Origin: Myroides sp. N17-2
Lineage (GTDB): Bacteria > Bacteroidota > Bacteroidia > Flavobacteriales > Flavobacteriaceae
Direction of reading: 5' to 3'
Length of the DNA stretch: 64,000 nt
NCBI RefSeq assembly: GCF_002286775.1
Contig: NZ_NSGJ01000018.1
Span: 27,083 to 91,082 of the forward strand
The first letter of the stretch is position 1; each line of letters opens with the position of its first letter. The notes below the pieces were generated by a model. The model ran no database searches. It saw only the letters and a program-made list of their open reading frames with translations, and had not been told where the DNA came from. A program made the position numbers and the translations under genes. This document shows positions 27,405 through 35,146 of this stretch, in pieces.

Positions 27405-27645
27405 AACGTTGTGATGTCGTGAGGTTGTGATGTCGTGATGTTGTGATGTTGTGATGTTGTGATGTTGTGAGGTTGTGAGGTTGTGATGTTGTAATGTTGT
27501 GATTTTGTTGTTCTGTGATTAAATTCACTTGTAAAAGATGATTATCTTAAACAAAAAACCGACATCACTCTTTCTTTGGTTAAATTCACTTGTAAAAGAT
27601 AGTTCTCTTGAACAAAAAACCAACATCACAAAAAAACAAAAAAAC
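27405..27645 (-). repeat. GTGATGTTG/AAATCAC hairpin-type repeat, copy E3
   Basis: About twelve imperfect TTGTGATG 9-mers (27408-27500), then two copies of TTCACTTGTAAAAGATAGTT-like core followed by AAACAAAAAACC(A/G)ACATCAC, ending AAAAAACAAAAAAAC exactly at the azgA stop codon at 27646. Confidence 0.8.
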
Positions 27646-28983
27646 TTATTTCACTACCACGTCTAATACTATCTTCAATAAGAATAATATAGACAATACA
27701 TATACTGTAGGTGTGATATCTTTGTGTTCCTTTGCTCCTATTTTAAGGATTGTGTAGCTCAAGATACCGAATACGATTCCCTCCGCTATACTGTACGTAA
27801 ACGGCATAAAAACAATAGTCAAGAATGCAGGTAGTCCATCAGACAGCTTGTCAAAGTTGATTCTAGTAACCGATGAAATCATAAATAACCCAACCACAAT
27901 CAATGCTGGTGCTGTAGCTGCTGCTGGTATAATCAAAAAGACAGGCCCTAAGAATAACGCTAACCCAAACATCAAGGCTACACTTACAGCTGTTAATCCT
28001 GTGCGTCCACCTGAGGCTACTCCCGATGCGCTCTCTACATAAGAAGTCACAGAGCTAGTTCCTAAGATAGATCCTACAGTAGTTCCCATTGCATCTGTGA
28101 ATAAGGCTTTTTTCATTTGTGGGAAGTTGCCATCTTTATCAGCTAAGTTTGTTTTAGAAATAACACCGATCAAAGTACCTACTGTATCAAATAAGTTGAC
28201 AAACAAGAAAGTAAATACTACGACTATCATATCTATAGAAAGGATTTGATTCCATCCCTCTGCTGTAAACATCGGTTTAATCGCTTCTCCAAAGATAGGT
28301 TCTATTGAGGGGGGTAAAGCTACAATGCTCGTTGGCAAGGCTACATCACCTAAGATTAAACCAAATATCGTAGCGCTCAGAATACCAAATAGAATAGCTC
28401 CATTCACATTGCGGATTAACAAGATCCCTGTCACTACAAGTCCTATTAAAGTCATCCATACGGTATGCTGACCGAAATCTCCTAACCTCACTAGGGTATT
28501 AGGATCCGATACTACTACTCCCGCACTCTTCAGCCCGATAAGGGTAATGAATAGCCCTATCCCTGCAGGTATCGCTTCTTTAAGTACCTTAGGGATACTT
28601 CTGACAATCAACTCACGTACATTAAAGAATGTCAATAATAAAAAGATGATTCCCTCTATAAATACTGCAGTCAATGCGAACTGCCACGTATATCCTAAAG
28701 TCAATACTACCGAATAAGCAAAGAAACTATTTAACCCCATCCCTGGAGCTTGTGCGATAGGTAACTTAGCATAAAAGCCCATAAGTAAAGTGGCTACGAT
28801 CGTAGCTAAGGCAGTTGTAGTAAATAACGCTTCTCTATCCATACCTGCATCTGCAAGTATATTAGGATTCACTACTAAGATATAAGACATAGTAAGAAAC
28901 GTGATGATACCCGCTATAAACTCACGTTTAATAGTAGTACCATTGCTACTCAACTGGAAGTAGCATTCAAGAAAATTCTTCAT
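27646..28983 (-). CDS. NCS2 family purine permease (AzgA type)
   Basis: A 445-residue, 12-14 helix inner-membrane transporter. It has the AzgA/COG2252 features TTIKREFIAGIITFLTMSYIL, VNPNILADAGMD, APGMGLNSFFAY (substrate-contact loop), VNLFDTVGTLIGV, and GTSSVTSYVESASGVASGGRTG, which set it apart from UraA/UapA types. Likely substrates are adenine, guanine or hypoxanthine taken up with protons. Minus-strand TATTTTTG at 29009-29016 is a possible -7 box. Its stop codon abuts repeat E3. Confidence 0.9.
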   Translation of the reverse strand: MKNFLECYFQLSSNGTTIKREFIAGIITFLTMSYILVVNPNILADAGMDREALFTTTALATIVATLLMGFYAKLPIAQAPGMGLNSFFAYSVVLTLGYTWQFALTAVFIEGIIFLLLTFFNVRELIVRSIPKVLKEAIPAGIGLFITLIGLKSAGVVVSDPNTLVRLGDFGQHTVWMTLIGLVVTGILLIRNVNGAILFGILSATIFGLILGDVALPTSIVALPPSIEPIFGEAIKPMFTAEGWNQILSIDMIVVVFTFLFVNLFDTVGTLIGVISKTNLADKDGNFPQMKKALFTDAMGTTVGSILGTSSVTSYVESASGVASGGRTGLTAVSVALMFGLALFLGPVFLIIPAAATAPALIVVGLFMISSVTRINFDKLSDGLPAFLTIVFMPFTYSIAEGIVFGILSYTILKIGAKEHKDITPTVYVLSILFLLKIVLDVVVK

Positions 28984-29099
28984 TGTGTTGTTGTTGCTTT
29001 AAAGCACGCAAAAATAAGAAGATTTTAGTTAAGTATGCATAATAATAGACAAGAAACAAACAATAAGGAAATAGAACCTTAGCTCCCTTTTATATAATA

Positions 29100-29177
29100 C
29101 TACCTCTTATACTTCACTTCTCCTAAAGGTATAGGCATTGGGTTCTTCAGTACCCATTTATTTGCTAGTTTAAATAG
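29100..29177 (-). pseudogene. 3' fragment of an ankyrin-protein gene
   Basis: The minus strand reads ..LANKWVLK and KNPMPIPLGEVKYKR followed by TAG (29100-29102). The intact ankyrin gene at 32203 ends NPIPIPLGEVKYKR with the same preceding residues. Identity is about 87% with most changes at third codon positions. No upstream coding part remains; the frame fades out near 29180. Confidence 0.9.
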
Positions 29178-29210
29178 ACAAATCTTTTATCAGCTAAAAA
29201 CTAAAACCAC

Positions 29211-29240
29211 AAAAAAACCGAGACTATACAGACTCGGTTT
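29211..29240 (-). terminator. Terminator of the three-paralogue operon
   Basis: Stem AAACCGAG / CTCGGTTT around ACTATACAGA with seven A on the + strand in front (U-tract on the minus strand), 60 bp after the stop at 29300. Confidence 0.8.
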
Positions 29241-29299
29241 AGTTCGTTATAAATATTTCTATATCAAAACACTTCTATTAGTGAATAACAAACCAATAC

Positions 29300-30148
29300 T
29301 TATAAAATTGGTTCAGTCATAAAGGTGACCTTCATAGAAGAGTGAGCCATAATCGGAGCCCAATCAAAATCTCCTACCCTAGGTTCAAAGTAGAGCCATT
29401 TACTTCCTCCATTTAAAGTTTCATGATATTGTTTACCAGGATAATTCGTCTCCGTAGCTTTCGTTCGAATCTTATATGTTTTGCCTTTTTTAACATCTAT
29501 GCTAAAATTAGAAATACCTACACTAGAGTTATATCCCGAACCTGTAACTAATAATGGTGAGTGCACAGTATAACCCGTAAAAACAACAGTTCCAGTATTA
29601 TCAGTAACTTCAGTTGTACATATTATATTAGCAGCTGCTCTCTCACTACTACCCATATCACCATAAATAACGAACTCTAAAAATAACAATCCATCTCTAT
29701 CTGCTACATAGTCATAATCAAATTCTGTCATATTCACTACTGTAGGAGTGGTAGTTTTACTTTGTAAATCATATTGCTTATTAGTCAGTTTAAAAGTTAC
29801 AAATTGCATATCTCTACTAGGTGAGGTTTTTACATACATACGCATCCATCTATTCTCACTGGTCCAATAGTGAAACCCCTCTCTTAAATCTCCTGTTTCA
29901 ACTGTATTATAAACTATCATCCCAGCCTCCATATGTGCAGGATCTAATGGTGCAGCAGAGGTCATACTTACCAACTTCACTCTATTTATTAATAATCCTT
30001 TATTGTCAGACTCTAAGGTCAGATCCGCCTCTTTAATAGGTAGTACAGCATTACCCAACCCTACTTGTGCATTAGTCATACAAACATTGAATAATGTAAT
30101 CATTACTGTTAGGACATGACAAATCCTTTTTACTATTTCCTTTTTCAT
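29300..30148 (-). CDS. Secreted paralogue 3 of a three-gene family, function unknown
   Basis: A 282-residue exported protein: signal peptide (about 1-28, ending TNAQ), then LTLESDNKGLLINRVKL, GMIVYNT, EGFHYWTSENRWMRMY, a beta-rich body (about 100-250) and the C-terminal SSMKVTFMTEPIL. The two genes before it encode the same plan, so all three come from one ancestor. The KG(M/L)..NRVKL..YNT..W..W motif is common at the start of Bacteroidota surface and trailer proteins, with no known activity. It starts 4 bp after paralogue 2. Confidence 0.7.
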   Translation of the reverse strand: MKKEIVKRICHVLTVMITLFNVCMTNAQVGLGNAVLPIKEADLTLESDNKGLLINRVKLVSMTSAAPLDPAHMEAGMIVYNTVETGDLREGFHYWTSENRWMRMYVKTSPSRDMQFVTFKLTNKQYDLQSKTTTPTVVNMTEFDYDYVADRDGLLFLEFVIYGDMGSSERAAANIICTTEVTDNTGTVVFTGYTVHSPLLVTGSGYNSSVGISNFSIDVKKGKTYKIRTKATETNYPGKQYHETLNGGSKWLYFEPRVGDFDWAPIMAHSSMKVTFMTEPIL

Positions 30149-30152
30149 AATT

Positions 30153-30947
30153 TTAATTCGTAAGTTCTGACAAAAACGTAACCTTTAAAGACGATTGATA
30201 ATTACTATTTGGACCAACAAGGTTACCTACCATATTCTTAAATTTATTAGCATTTGGTCCAGCATAAACATTACTAGCAAAAGTATTAATCGTATATTTC
30301 TCCCCTCTCTTTACATTAACATAATATATACCTACGGCAGTCACAGCTTTGTTTCCATCACCAGGCACAACCATATAAGGAGAAACGGCACAATACTCTC
30401 TAGAAATCTCTTTTTTAGTAGAGTCAGTGATTATAGTCTCGAAGAGTGCATCTGTAGCCCCTTGTAAAGTAGCATTACCTGGTTGATAAGTAACATAGGC
30501 TACAATTAAATATTCTAAAAACAAAACTCCATCTTCTAAAGCAGTATATTCAAAATCTAGATCCTTCATTTGCACACTTTGCTGATATGGAATTTCTATA
30601 CTTGATTTTGTCCTAAAGTATCCTACTAGGTTAGTAAGACGTGTAGGTGTCTTTTTAGAATAAATTTTACTCCACTTTTTTTCACTAGACCAAAAATAAA
30701 TCCCTTCTGTAAGATCACCTGTCACATTAGTATTATACACCGTTACACCTACATCTAGACTAGTATCTGATAACGGTTTAGGCGAATTCAAACTAACTAG
30801 TTTCACTCGATTAAATAACATCCCTTTATCTGTAGAGCCTAAAGTTAACTCCGCATTAGGGTTAAGTAAAGTAGTGTTTATCCCCTGCTGTGCAAAGAGA
30901 GAAACACTCATAAAACAATAAAACAATATATATTTATACAATCTCAT
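30153..30947 (-). CDS. Secreted paralogue 2 of a three-gene family, function unknown
   Basis: 264 residues, signal peptide (about 1-19, ending LFAQ), AELTLGSTDKGMLFNRVKL, VTVYNT, EGIYFWSSEKKWSKIY, MKDLDFEYTALEDGVLFLEYL, and C-terminal SSLKVTFLSELTN. The segment DG.LFLE.. is shared with paralogues 1 and 3. It follows paralogue 1 by 18 bp. No membrane anchor or lipobox is visible and no type IX sorting domain, so it is probably periplasmic or released. Confidence 0.7.
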   Translation of the reverse strand: MRLYKYILFYCFMSVSLFAQQGINTTLLNPNAELTLGSTDKGMLFNRVKLVSLNSPKPLSDTSLDVGVTVYNTNVTGDLTEGIYFWSSEKKWSKIYSKKTPTRLTNLVGYFRTKSSIEIPYQQSVQMKDLDFEYTALEDGVLFLEYLIVAYVTYQPGNATLQGATDALFETIITDSTKKEISREYCAVSPYMVVPGDGNKAVTAVGIYYVNVKRGEKYTINTFASNVYAGPNANKFKNMVGNLVGPNSNYQSSLKVTFLSELTN

Positions 30948-30965
30948 ATCAATTCTCTTTTTATA

Positions 30966-31751
30966 TTATAAACTTAATTCTGATAAGAAAGTAACCTTCA
31001 TAGATGAATATACTTTTTTATCTCCAATACTAAGTGTGCCTATCGTAGGTTTTGCAACTTTGTAATCATTCCCAGCCCAATACTCTTCGCCTATATGACT
31101 TATATTATATGTTTTTCCTTTCACTACAGGGATAGAAAAGTTAGAAATCCCTACAGTTATTTTGCCTGGTTCATTTACAGTAGCAACAAAAGGAGACATT
31201 GTAGTAACACCGTTAAACACCTCAGTCCCTGTCTCATCTACTATATTAGTAAACAAATAGGTATTACCCGCAATAACTACAGATCCTCCTACCATAGTAC
31301 TATATATACTTAGATCTAAAAAAAGTGTACCATTCTCTTCAGCCTTATATACATAATTTAACTCGTCTATTGGTACCTTAATATCGTAATCTGGTAAGAG
31401 ATATTCCTTAGTTGTTTTCTTAAACGCAAGGAAGTTCATATCTCGCGTAGGAACATATTTAATGTATAAACGAGACCAGCCGTTACTAGAGTGCCAAAAA
31501 TAGTATCCCTCTACTAGGTTCTTAGTTGGGTCTACAGTAGTGTTATACACTAATGTACCTGCAACCATGTTTTCCTTTTTTAGAGGAGCCGCAGATAATA
31601 CATCTTGTAATTTCACCCTATTAGGAACCATCCCCTTATTCTCTGACCCTAATGTTAAATCTGTATTTTTATTAGGTAATTTAACACCTACACTCACTTG
31701 ACTGAATACAGATGTACTGATTAATAAAAAAGTAAATAATAATATTCTCAT
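30966..31751 (-). CDS. Secreted paralogue 1 of a three-gene family, function unknown
   Basis: 261 residues, signal peptide (about 1-17, ending VFSQ), TDLTLGSENKGMVPNRVKL, GTLVYNT, EGYYFWHSSNGWSRLY, ENGTLFLDLSIY, FNGVTTMSPFVA, VGISNFSIPVVKGKTYNI and C-terminal SSMKVTFLSELSL. The VGISNFSI.V.KGKTY.I segment is nearly the same in paralogue 3, so 1 and 3 are the closer pair. First gene of the operon, with a good promoter 42 bp upstream. Confidence 0.7.
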   Translation of the reverse strand: MRILLFTFLLISTSVFSQVSVGVKLPNKNTDLTLGSENKGMVPNRVKLQDVLSAAPLKKENMVAGTLVYNTTVDPTKNLVEGYYFWHSSNGWSRLYIKYVPTRDMNFLAFKKTTKEYLLPDYDIKVPIDELNYVYKAEENGTLFLDLSIYSTMVGGSVVIAGNTYLFTNIVDETGTEVFNGVTTMSPFVATVNEPGKITVGISNFSIPVVKGKTYNISHIGEEYWAGNDYKVAKPTIGTLSIGDKKVYSSMKVTFLSELSL

Positions 31752-31792
31752 AGCAATATTTTATAATTCTGTTAAAAACCGAACATTAAAAA

Positions 31793-31823
31793 CAAATTTA
31801 ACAAAAAAAACACACATATCAAA
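31793..31823 (-). promoter_or_regulatory. Promoter of the three-paralogue operon
   Basis: Minus-strand TTTG (31820-31823), 19-nt spacer, TAAATTTG (31793-31800): a full match to the flavobacterial consensus with ideal spacing. Leader to the ATG is about 35 nt. Confidence 0.7.
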
Positions 31824-31989
31824 CCACAATTAAGTGAATTTGTAAATAATATTAAAAAACGCAAGACACATCAGAATAATCAACAGTATTTTAACAAAAT
31901 GGTTATAGCAATAAAACAAAACAAACATTTAATGTCTTTTTAACTAAATATTAAATCAATTATTAACTACCATCATACCAATCTATTTT

Positions 31990-32135
31990 CTAATAAAAAT
32001 TAGACTTAGAATACGTGATAGACATATAAACGAAAAGCCATTATGCAAAATAACTCTGAGTTAATGATAGAAGCATAGTATAGTTTTAGAACTAATGAAG
32101 TAGAATTGCATTGTAGTATTTGACTAGTGAGGAAG
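31990..32135 (+). repeat. Dispersed intergenic repeat X, copy X1
   Basis: Contains GTGATAGACATATAAAC, TTATGCAAAATA, CATAGTATAG and TAGAATTGCATTGTAGTATTTG. The same blocks in the same order occur inverted at 51560-51681 and partly at 39307-39352. The rest of the gap 31752-32202 has only the operon promoter and A-rich sequence. Confidence 0.75.
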
Positions 32136-32170
32136 CTTGTCTTGATAAAAAAAGCATACCTATTAATAAC

Positions 32171-32200
32171 AAAAAAAGAGAACTTTCGTTCTCTTTTTTT
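32171..32200 (-). terminator. Terminator of the ankyrin gene
   Basis: Perfect stem AAAAAAAGAGAAC / GTTCTCTTTTTTT with loop TTTC, 3 bp from the stop at 32203 on the minus strand. Confidence 0.85.
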
Positions 32201-32202
32201 GT

Positions 32203-33270
32203 TTATCTCTTATATTTTACCTCTCCTAAAGGTATAGGTATTGGGTTCTTAAGTACCCATTTATTCGCTAGTTCACATAGGTAGTTAAGTTCCCTCGTTT
32301 CACCATTTCCATACTTGCGAATCCCTGCGACCATCGGTGTTATACTTGCTAAGTCGCGTTCACTAAGAGAAACTTCTGTTGAAAGATAAGCTAAATAAGC
32401 ATCTAGCATCTTCTTAAAGTTCGCATCCCAGTTACCACCACCATTTCTATAAATCTCGTCTCTCACTTTACCTGTGATACGGACAACTTCTCCTTGTACC
32501 GTCTTGGCACTCCCTTTAGATGGAACTAATAGTTCCCATAGTTCCTCATACTGCTCCTCCCAAACGGTTCCATTTACTTCTATTTTAGAAACTCCATCAT
32601 GAGTAATCCGCTTCTTAACAGGGGTAACTTCATATAGTTGATATAACTCACTTAGAGCCTTATCACTCTCTTCTAAATAATCTGGATTAAAATTCTCTCT
32701 GTGAAACTCAAAGTTTTCTCCTATGCGAGTGATATCATCACGCATACTTAATGTAATCTCTTTAGTCAATGGCAAAAGCACCTTTGATACCGCGACTAAA
32801 TTAACTAGATCAATATTCTGTGCACGCTTAAGTGCTCCATTGAGCGGAGTTTCTTTATATGAATTTAGCACATTAACTGATGCTCCTGCTTCTATCAATA
32901 ACTCCACTGCCCCTGCATTAAACCCGTGTCCTGCTGCGAAGTGTAAAGGTGTAGAACCATAACTATCTACAGCATTAACATCTGCTCCTAAGGCTATAAA
33001 TACAGCTATATTACTATCTCTACGCAATCCTGTGTGACTATGAAGAGCTGTGCGATTATAACTATCCACAGCGTCTATATCTGCCCCTTTCTTCACTAAC
33101 CATCTCACGAACTCTTCAGATATTCCATAGAAACTAAGTGCTGTAGTCTTGCCATAGCCACCTCTAGCATCTATCTCACATGTATCAAATACTGCTTTAA
33201 GCGCAGTGATATCGTTGCTATCTATTAACTCTTGAAAGTTCTTCGGTAGGGTTTTCTTTTTCTTTGCCAT
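32203..33270 (-). CDS. Ankyrin repeat protein
   Basis: A 355-residue protein without signal peptide. Ankyrin repeats fill about residues 15-150: YGKTTALSFYGI, LVKKGADIDAVDSYNRTALH, FIALGADVNAVDSYGSTPLHFAAGHG, LIEAGASVNVLNSYKETPLN. The C-terminal half (about 180-355) is a helical region with no family I recognise, ending KNPIPIPLGEVKYKR. Such proteins are often immunity or interaction partners in Bacteroidota; the actual role here is unknown. Its 3' end is duplicated at 29100. The Fic gene lies 198 bp upstream on the same strand. Confidence 0.85.
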   Translation of the reverse strand: MAKKKKTLPKNFQELIDSNDITALKAVFDTCEIDARGGYGKTTALSFYGISEEFVRWLVKKGADIDAVDSYNRTALHSHTGLRRDSNIAVFIALGADVNAVDSYGSTPLHFAAGHGFNAGAVELLIEAGASVNVLNSYKETPLNGALKRAQNIDLVNLVAVSKVLLPLTKEITLSMRDDITRIGENFEFHRENFNPDYLEESDKALSELYQLYEVTPVKKRITHDGVSKIEVNGTVWEEQYEELWELLVPSKGSAKTVQGEVVRITGKVRDEIYRNGGGNWDANFKKMLDAYLAYLSTEVSLSERDLASITPMVAGIRKYGNGETRELNYLCELANKWVLKNPIPIPLGEVKYKR

Positions 33271-33418
33271 TTTGTTACACAGTTTATTTTATCATCACGT
33301 AATAATACCTTCTAGTTCTAAATAGACACATTTATTAACTAAAGATAATAAAATTCTCAACATAGGAACTATTTATTAAAAAAATAATACAAGGTGCCTG
33401 TCTATATTATAACAAAAA

Positions 33419-33446
33419 AAGCCGAAGTATCTAAATACCTCGGCTT
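33419..33446 (-). terminator. Terminator of the Fic gene
   Basis: Stem AAGCCGAAGTAT / ATACCTCGGCTT (one mismatch) with loop CTAA and AAAAAAA in front, 22 bp after the stop at 33469. Confidence 0.8.
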
Positions 33447-33468
33447 ATATAATTGAATCAGACTAATA

Positions 33469-34788
33469 TTACTTTAATTCTTTAATATTCTTAATAATCT
33501 GTCCACAGATATGATTAGCGACTTCTTTTATTTCTTCTGCATCTAGACCTTGCTCGTATGTTTTACTAATCACATAGCCATCTCCTAGATCTACAATGAA
33601 CTCCGCTTCTAAGAACTCACAATTCAATTCGATAGTGATCGCTTCTGCCTCATTAGTTAGTTTAAATCCGTGTAGAGATGTAGTCGATAAGATACCATCT
33701 ACGTCATTCCATGAGATGTCTTCCGCATCTAATAGAATCTCCTGTTGAAGTACTTCTGACTCCTCCTGTACACTTACATTAATATAAGTAGTGGTAATCT
33801 CTCCAAACAAATCTTTGAAGCTTCCCTTTATTTTTTGGTCTACCTCTAGATACATTGCTTTTAGAGAATCACTGTATAATGCAGTAATTACCTCCGCTGA
33901 TTTCACTTTCTTTAACTGCTCTTCGTCTTTTGCTTTTAGTGCTTTTTTAAGCAACTCTATTTGGTTTAGAATATCTCCTTCAGCATCTATAGATTTGCCC
34001 GCAGTTACATCGTTCACCATCTGTTGAGAACGCAATACTAACTCACTGATATGCTTAAATAATGGTTCTTTACTTCCCTCATAACATAGGATATCAACTA
34101 AACCGTGATAGTACCCCTCATTCTCTTCATCCGTAATCCAAAACGGAGTGTATCCTAAAGCTACCAATATTTGATTAGTCAATATAAACCCAACACGCTC
34201 ACTGCCTTGAGTAAACGGATGAATGTTCATATAATCAATAAGGAAGTTTAGCGCCACGTCTAAAGAGTGTGGAGCATACTTCTTACCACGCTGTACGAAA
34301 GCGATAGCCTCGTTAGTACGAGTAAGTAATTCCTTTATTTGCTTCTGAACTTCTTCAGGGCTAACGAATATATGCTTTTCACCTCTATAGTTGATAAACT
34401 CGTTGGCTTCTAGTTTATACTGTCCTAATTGTAACGTCTTATCTGCTTCTTCCTCATAAATAACCTTCGCGTGGATGTCTTTGATTGCCTTTTCAGATAG
34501 CTTTAATTCCATCTTCCCTACACGCAATATCTCGCGTATAACAGTATCGTGCTTCTTTATCTCTAATACATCCTTTAAAGACTTCTGATACACCTCTAAG
34601 ATTCCGTTTAATACACTCTCTGCTTCTTCTACAGTTAGCATATTTCCCTCCATCGCATTAGCGTTAAAGTTCCACTCTAAACGAAACTTCTTGTGTAGAG
34701 CCTCTAACTGCTCATTATTTAAGCTTCCTTGTGCCTCAACTTGTTGTTTTAGCTCATCTATCTTTACTTTTACCTCTGTATAAGTCAT
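33469..34788 (-). CDS. Fic family protein with degenerate active-site motif
   Basis: A 439-residue Fic-fold protein. The helical Fic core spans about 25-225 with the partial inhibitory-type segment NANAMEGN (Glu47) and the beta-flap INYRGEKHIFVSPEEVQ. The active-site loop reads HPFTQGSER (190-198) instead of HPFx(D/E)GN(G/K)R: the catalytic His and last Arg remain, but the metal-binding acid is Gln and GNG is GSE. AMP-transfer activity may be lost or altered. The C-terminal half (about 230-439) is helical then beta-rich and unrecognised. Promoter at 34978 implies a leader of about 185 nt. Confidence 0.8.
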   Translation of the reverse strand: MTYTEVKVKIDELKQQVEAQGSLNNEQLEALHKKFRLEWNFNANAMEGNMLTVEEAESVLNGILEVYQKSLKDVLEIKKHDTVIREILRVGKMELKLSEKAIKDIHAKVIYEEEADKTLQLGQYKLEANEFINYRGEKHIFVSPEEVQKQIKELLTRTNEAIAFVQRGKKYAPHSLDVALNFLIDYMNIHPFTQGSERVGFILTNQILVALGYTPFWITDEENEGYYHGLVDILCYEGSKEPLFKHISELVLRSQQMVNDVTAGKSIDAEGDILNQIELLKKALKAKDEEQLKKVKSAEVITALYSDSLKAMYLEVDQKIKGSFKDLFGEITTTYINVSVQEESEVLQQEILLDAEDISWNDVDGILSTTSLHGFKLTNEAEAITIELNCEFLEAEFIVDLGDGYVISKTYEQGLDAEEIKEVANHICGQIIKNIKELK

Positions 34789-34977
34789 CTAATCCCTCTT
34801 TTTTCTCAGTACACTTTCTCTCTAAAATACAGTTTATTTTCTCTCCTTACACATCTCCCCTAAGCTCCTAACATATACCAATCACTACTAAATCAGAGTG
34901 ATATAATATATTTACTCACTAGTCCTACATCAAGAATCCACTATACCTTAAACCAAGTGTATTTTATTATAATGCCA

Positions 34978-35008
34978 CAAAGATACACCACTGAATCAAC
35001 TCAGCAAA
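34978..35008 (-). promoter_or_regulatory. Promoter of the Fic gene
   Basis: Minus-strand TTTG (35005-35008), 19-nt spacer, TATCTTTG (34978-34985). Long leader (about 185 nt) to the ATG at 34788, in which no structure stands out. Confidence 0.65.
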
Positions 35009-35011
35009 TAC

Positions 35012-35061
35012 AAGGGTTATCTATTTTATCAAAGCTTTAGCCCGCACTTGAGATAACCCTT
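35012..35061. repeat. 11-bp inverted repeat beside the Fic promoter
   Basis: AAGGGTTATCT (35012-35022) and its perfect complement AGATAACCCTT (35051-35061) with a 28-nt loop, just upstream of the Fic -33 box. Could be an operator or an old terminator. The remaining gap 34789-35146 holds nothing else apart from the terminator at 35113. Confidence 0.6.
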
Positions 35062-35112
35062 TATCCAAGAACATCTTACTCATTTTTCACACGATAATCT
35101 TTTGTATAAAAA

Positions 35113-35140
35113 AAGCAGTATCCTTTAGAGAACACTGCTT
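35113..35140 (-). terminator. Terminator of the FG-GAP-like gene
   Basis: Stem AAGCAGT / ACTGCTT, partly extended inside, with AAAAAAA in front (U-tract on the minus strand). Closely related to the tonB terminator at 36001. Confidence 0.7.
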
Positions 35141-35146
35141 GGTATT

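Larger units (their letters stand above)
28984..29299. other. Intergenic region azgA / three-paralogue operon
   Basis: Holds the azgA -7 box, the ankyrin 3' fragment (29100-29177) and the terminator of the paralogue operon (29211-29240). Nothing else is recognisable. Confidence 0.6.

Noticed and set aside
27405..27510. CRISPR-like periodic TTGTGATGT tract
   Set aside because: Nine-base periodic repeat with no spacers; it belongs to a hairpin-type intergenic repeat seen five times.
29300..31751. Phage tail-fibre or contractile-injection genes
   Set aside because: The proteins have Sec signal peptides and no tail, baseplate or sheath genes are near; the KG..NRV..YNT..W motif alone is not specific.
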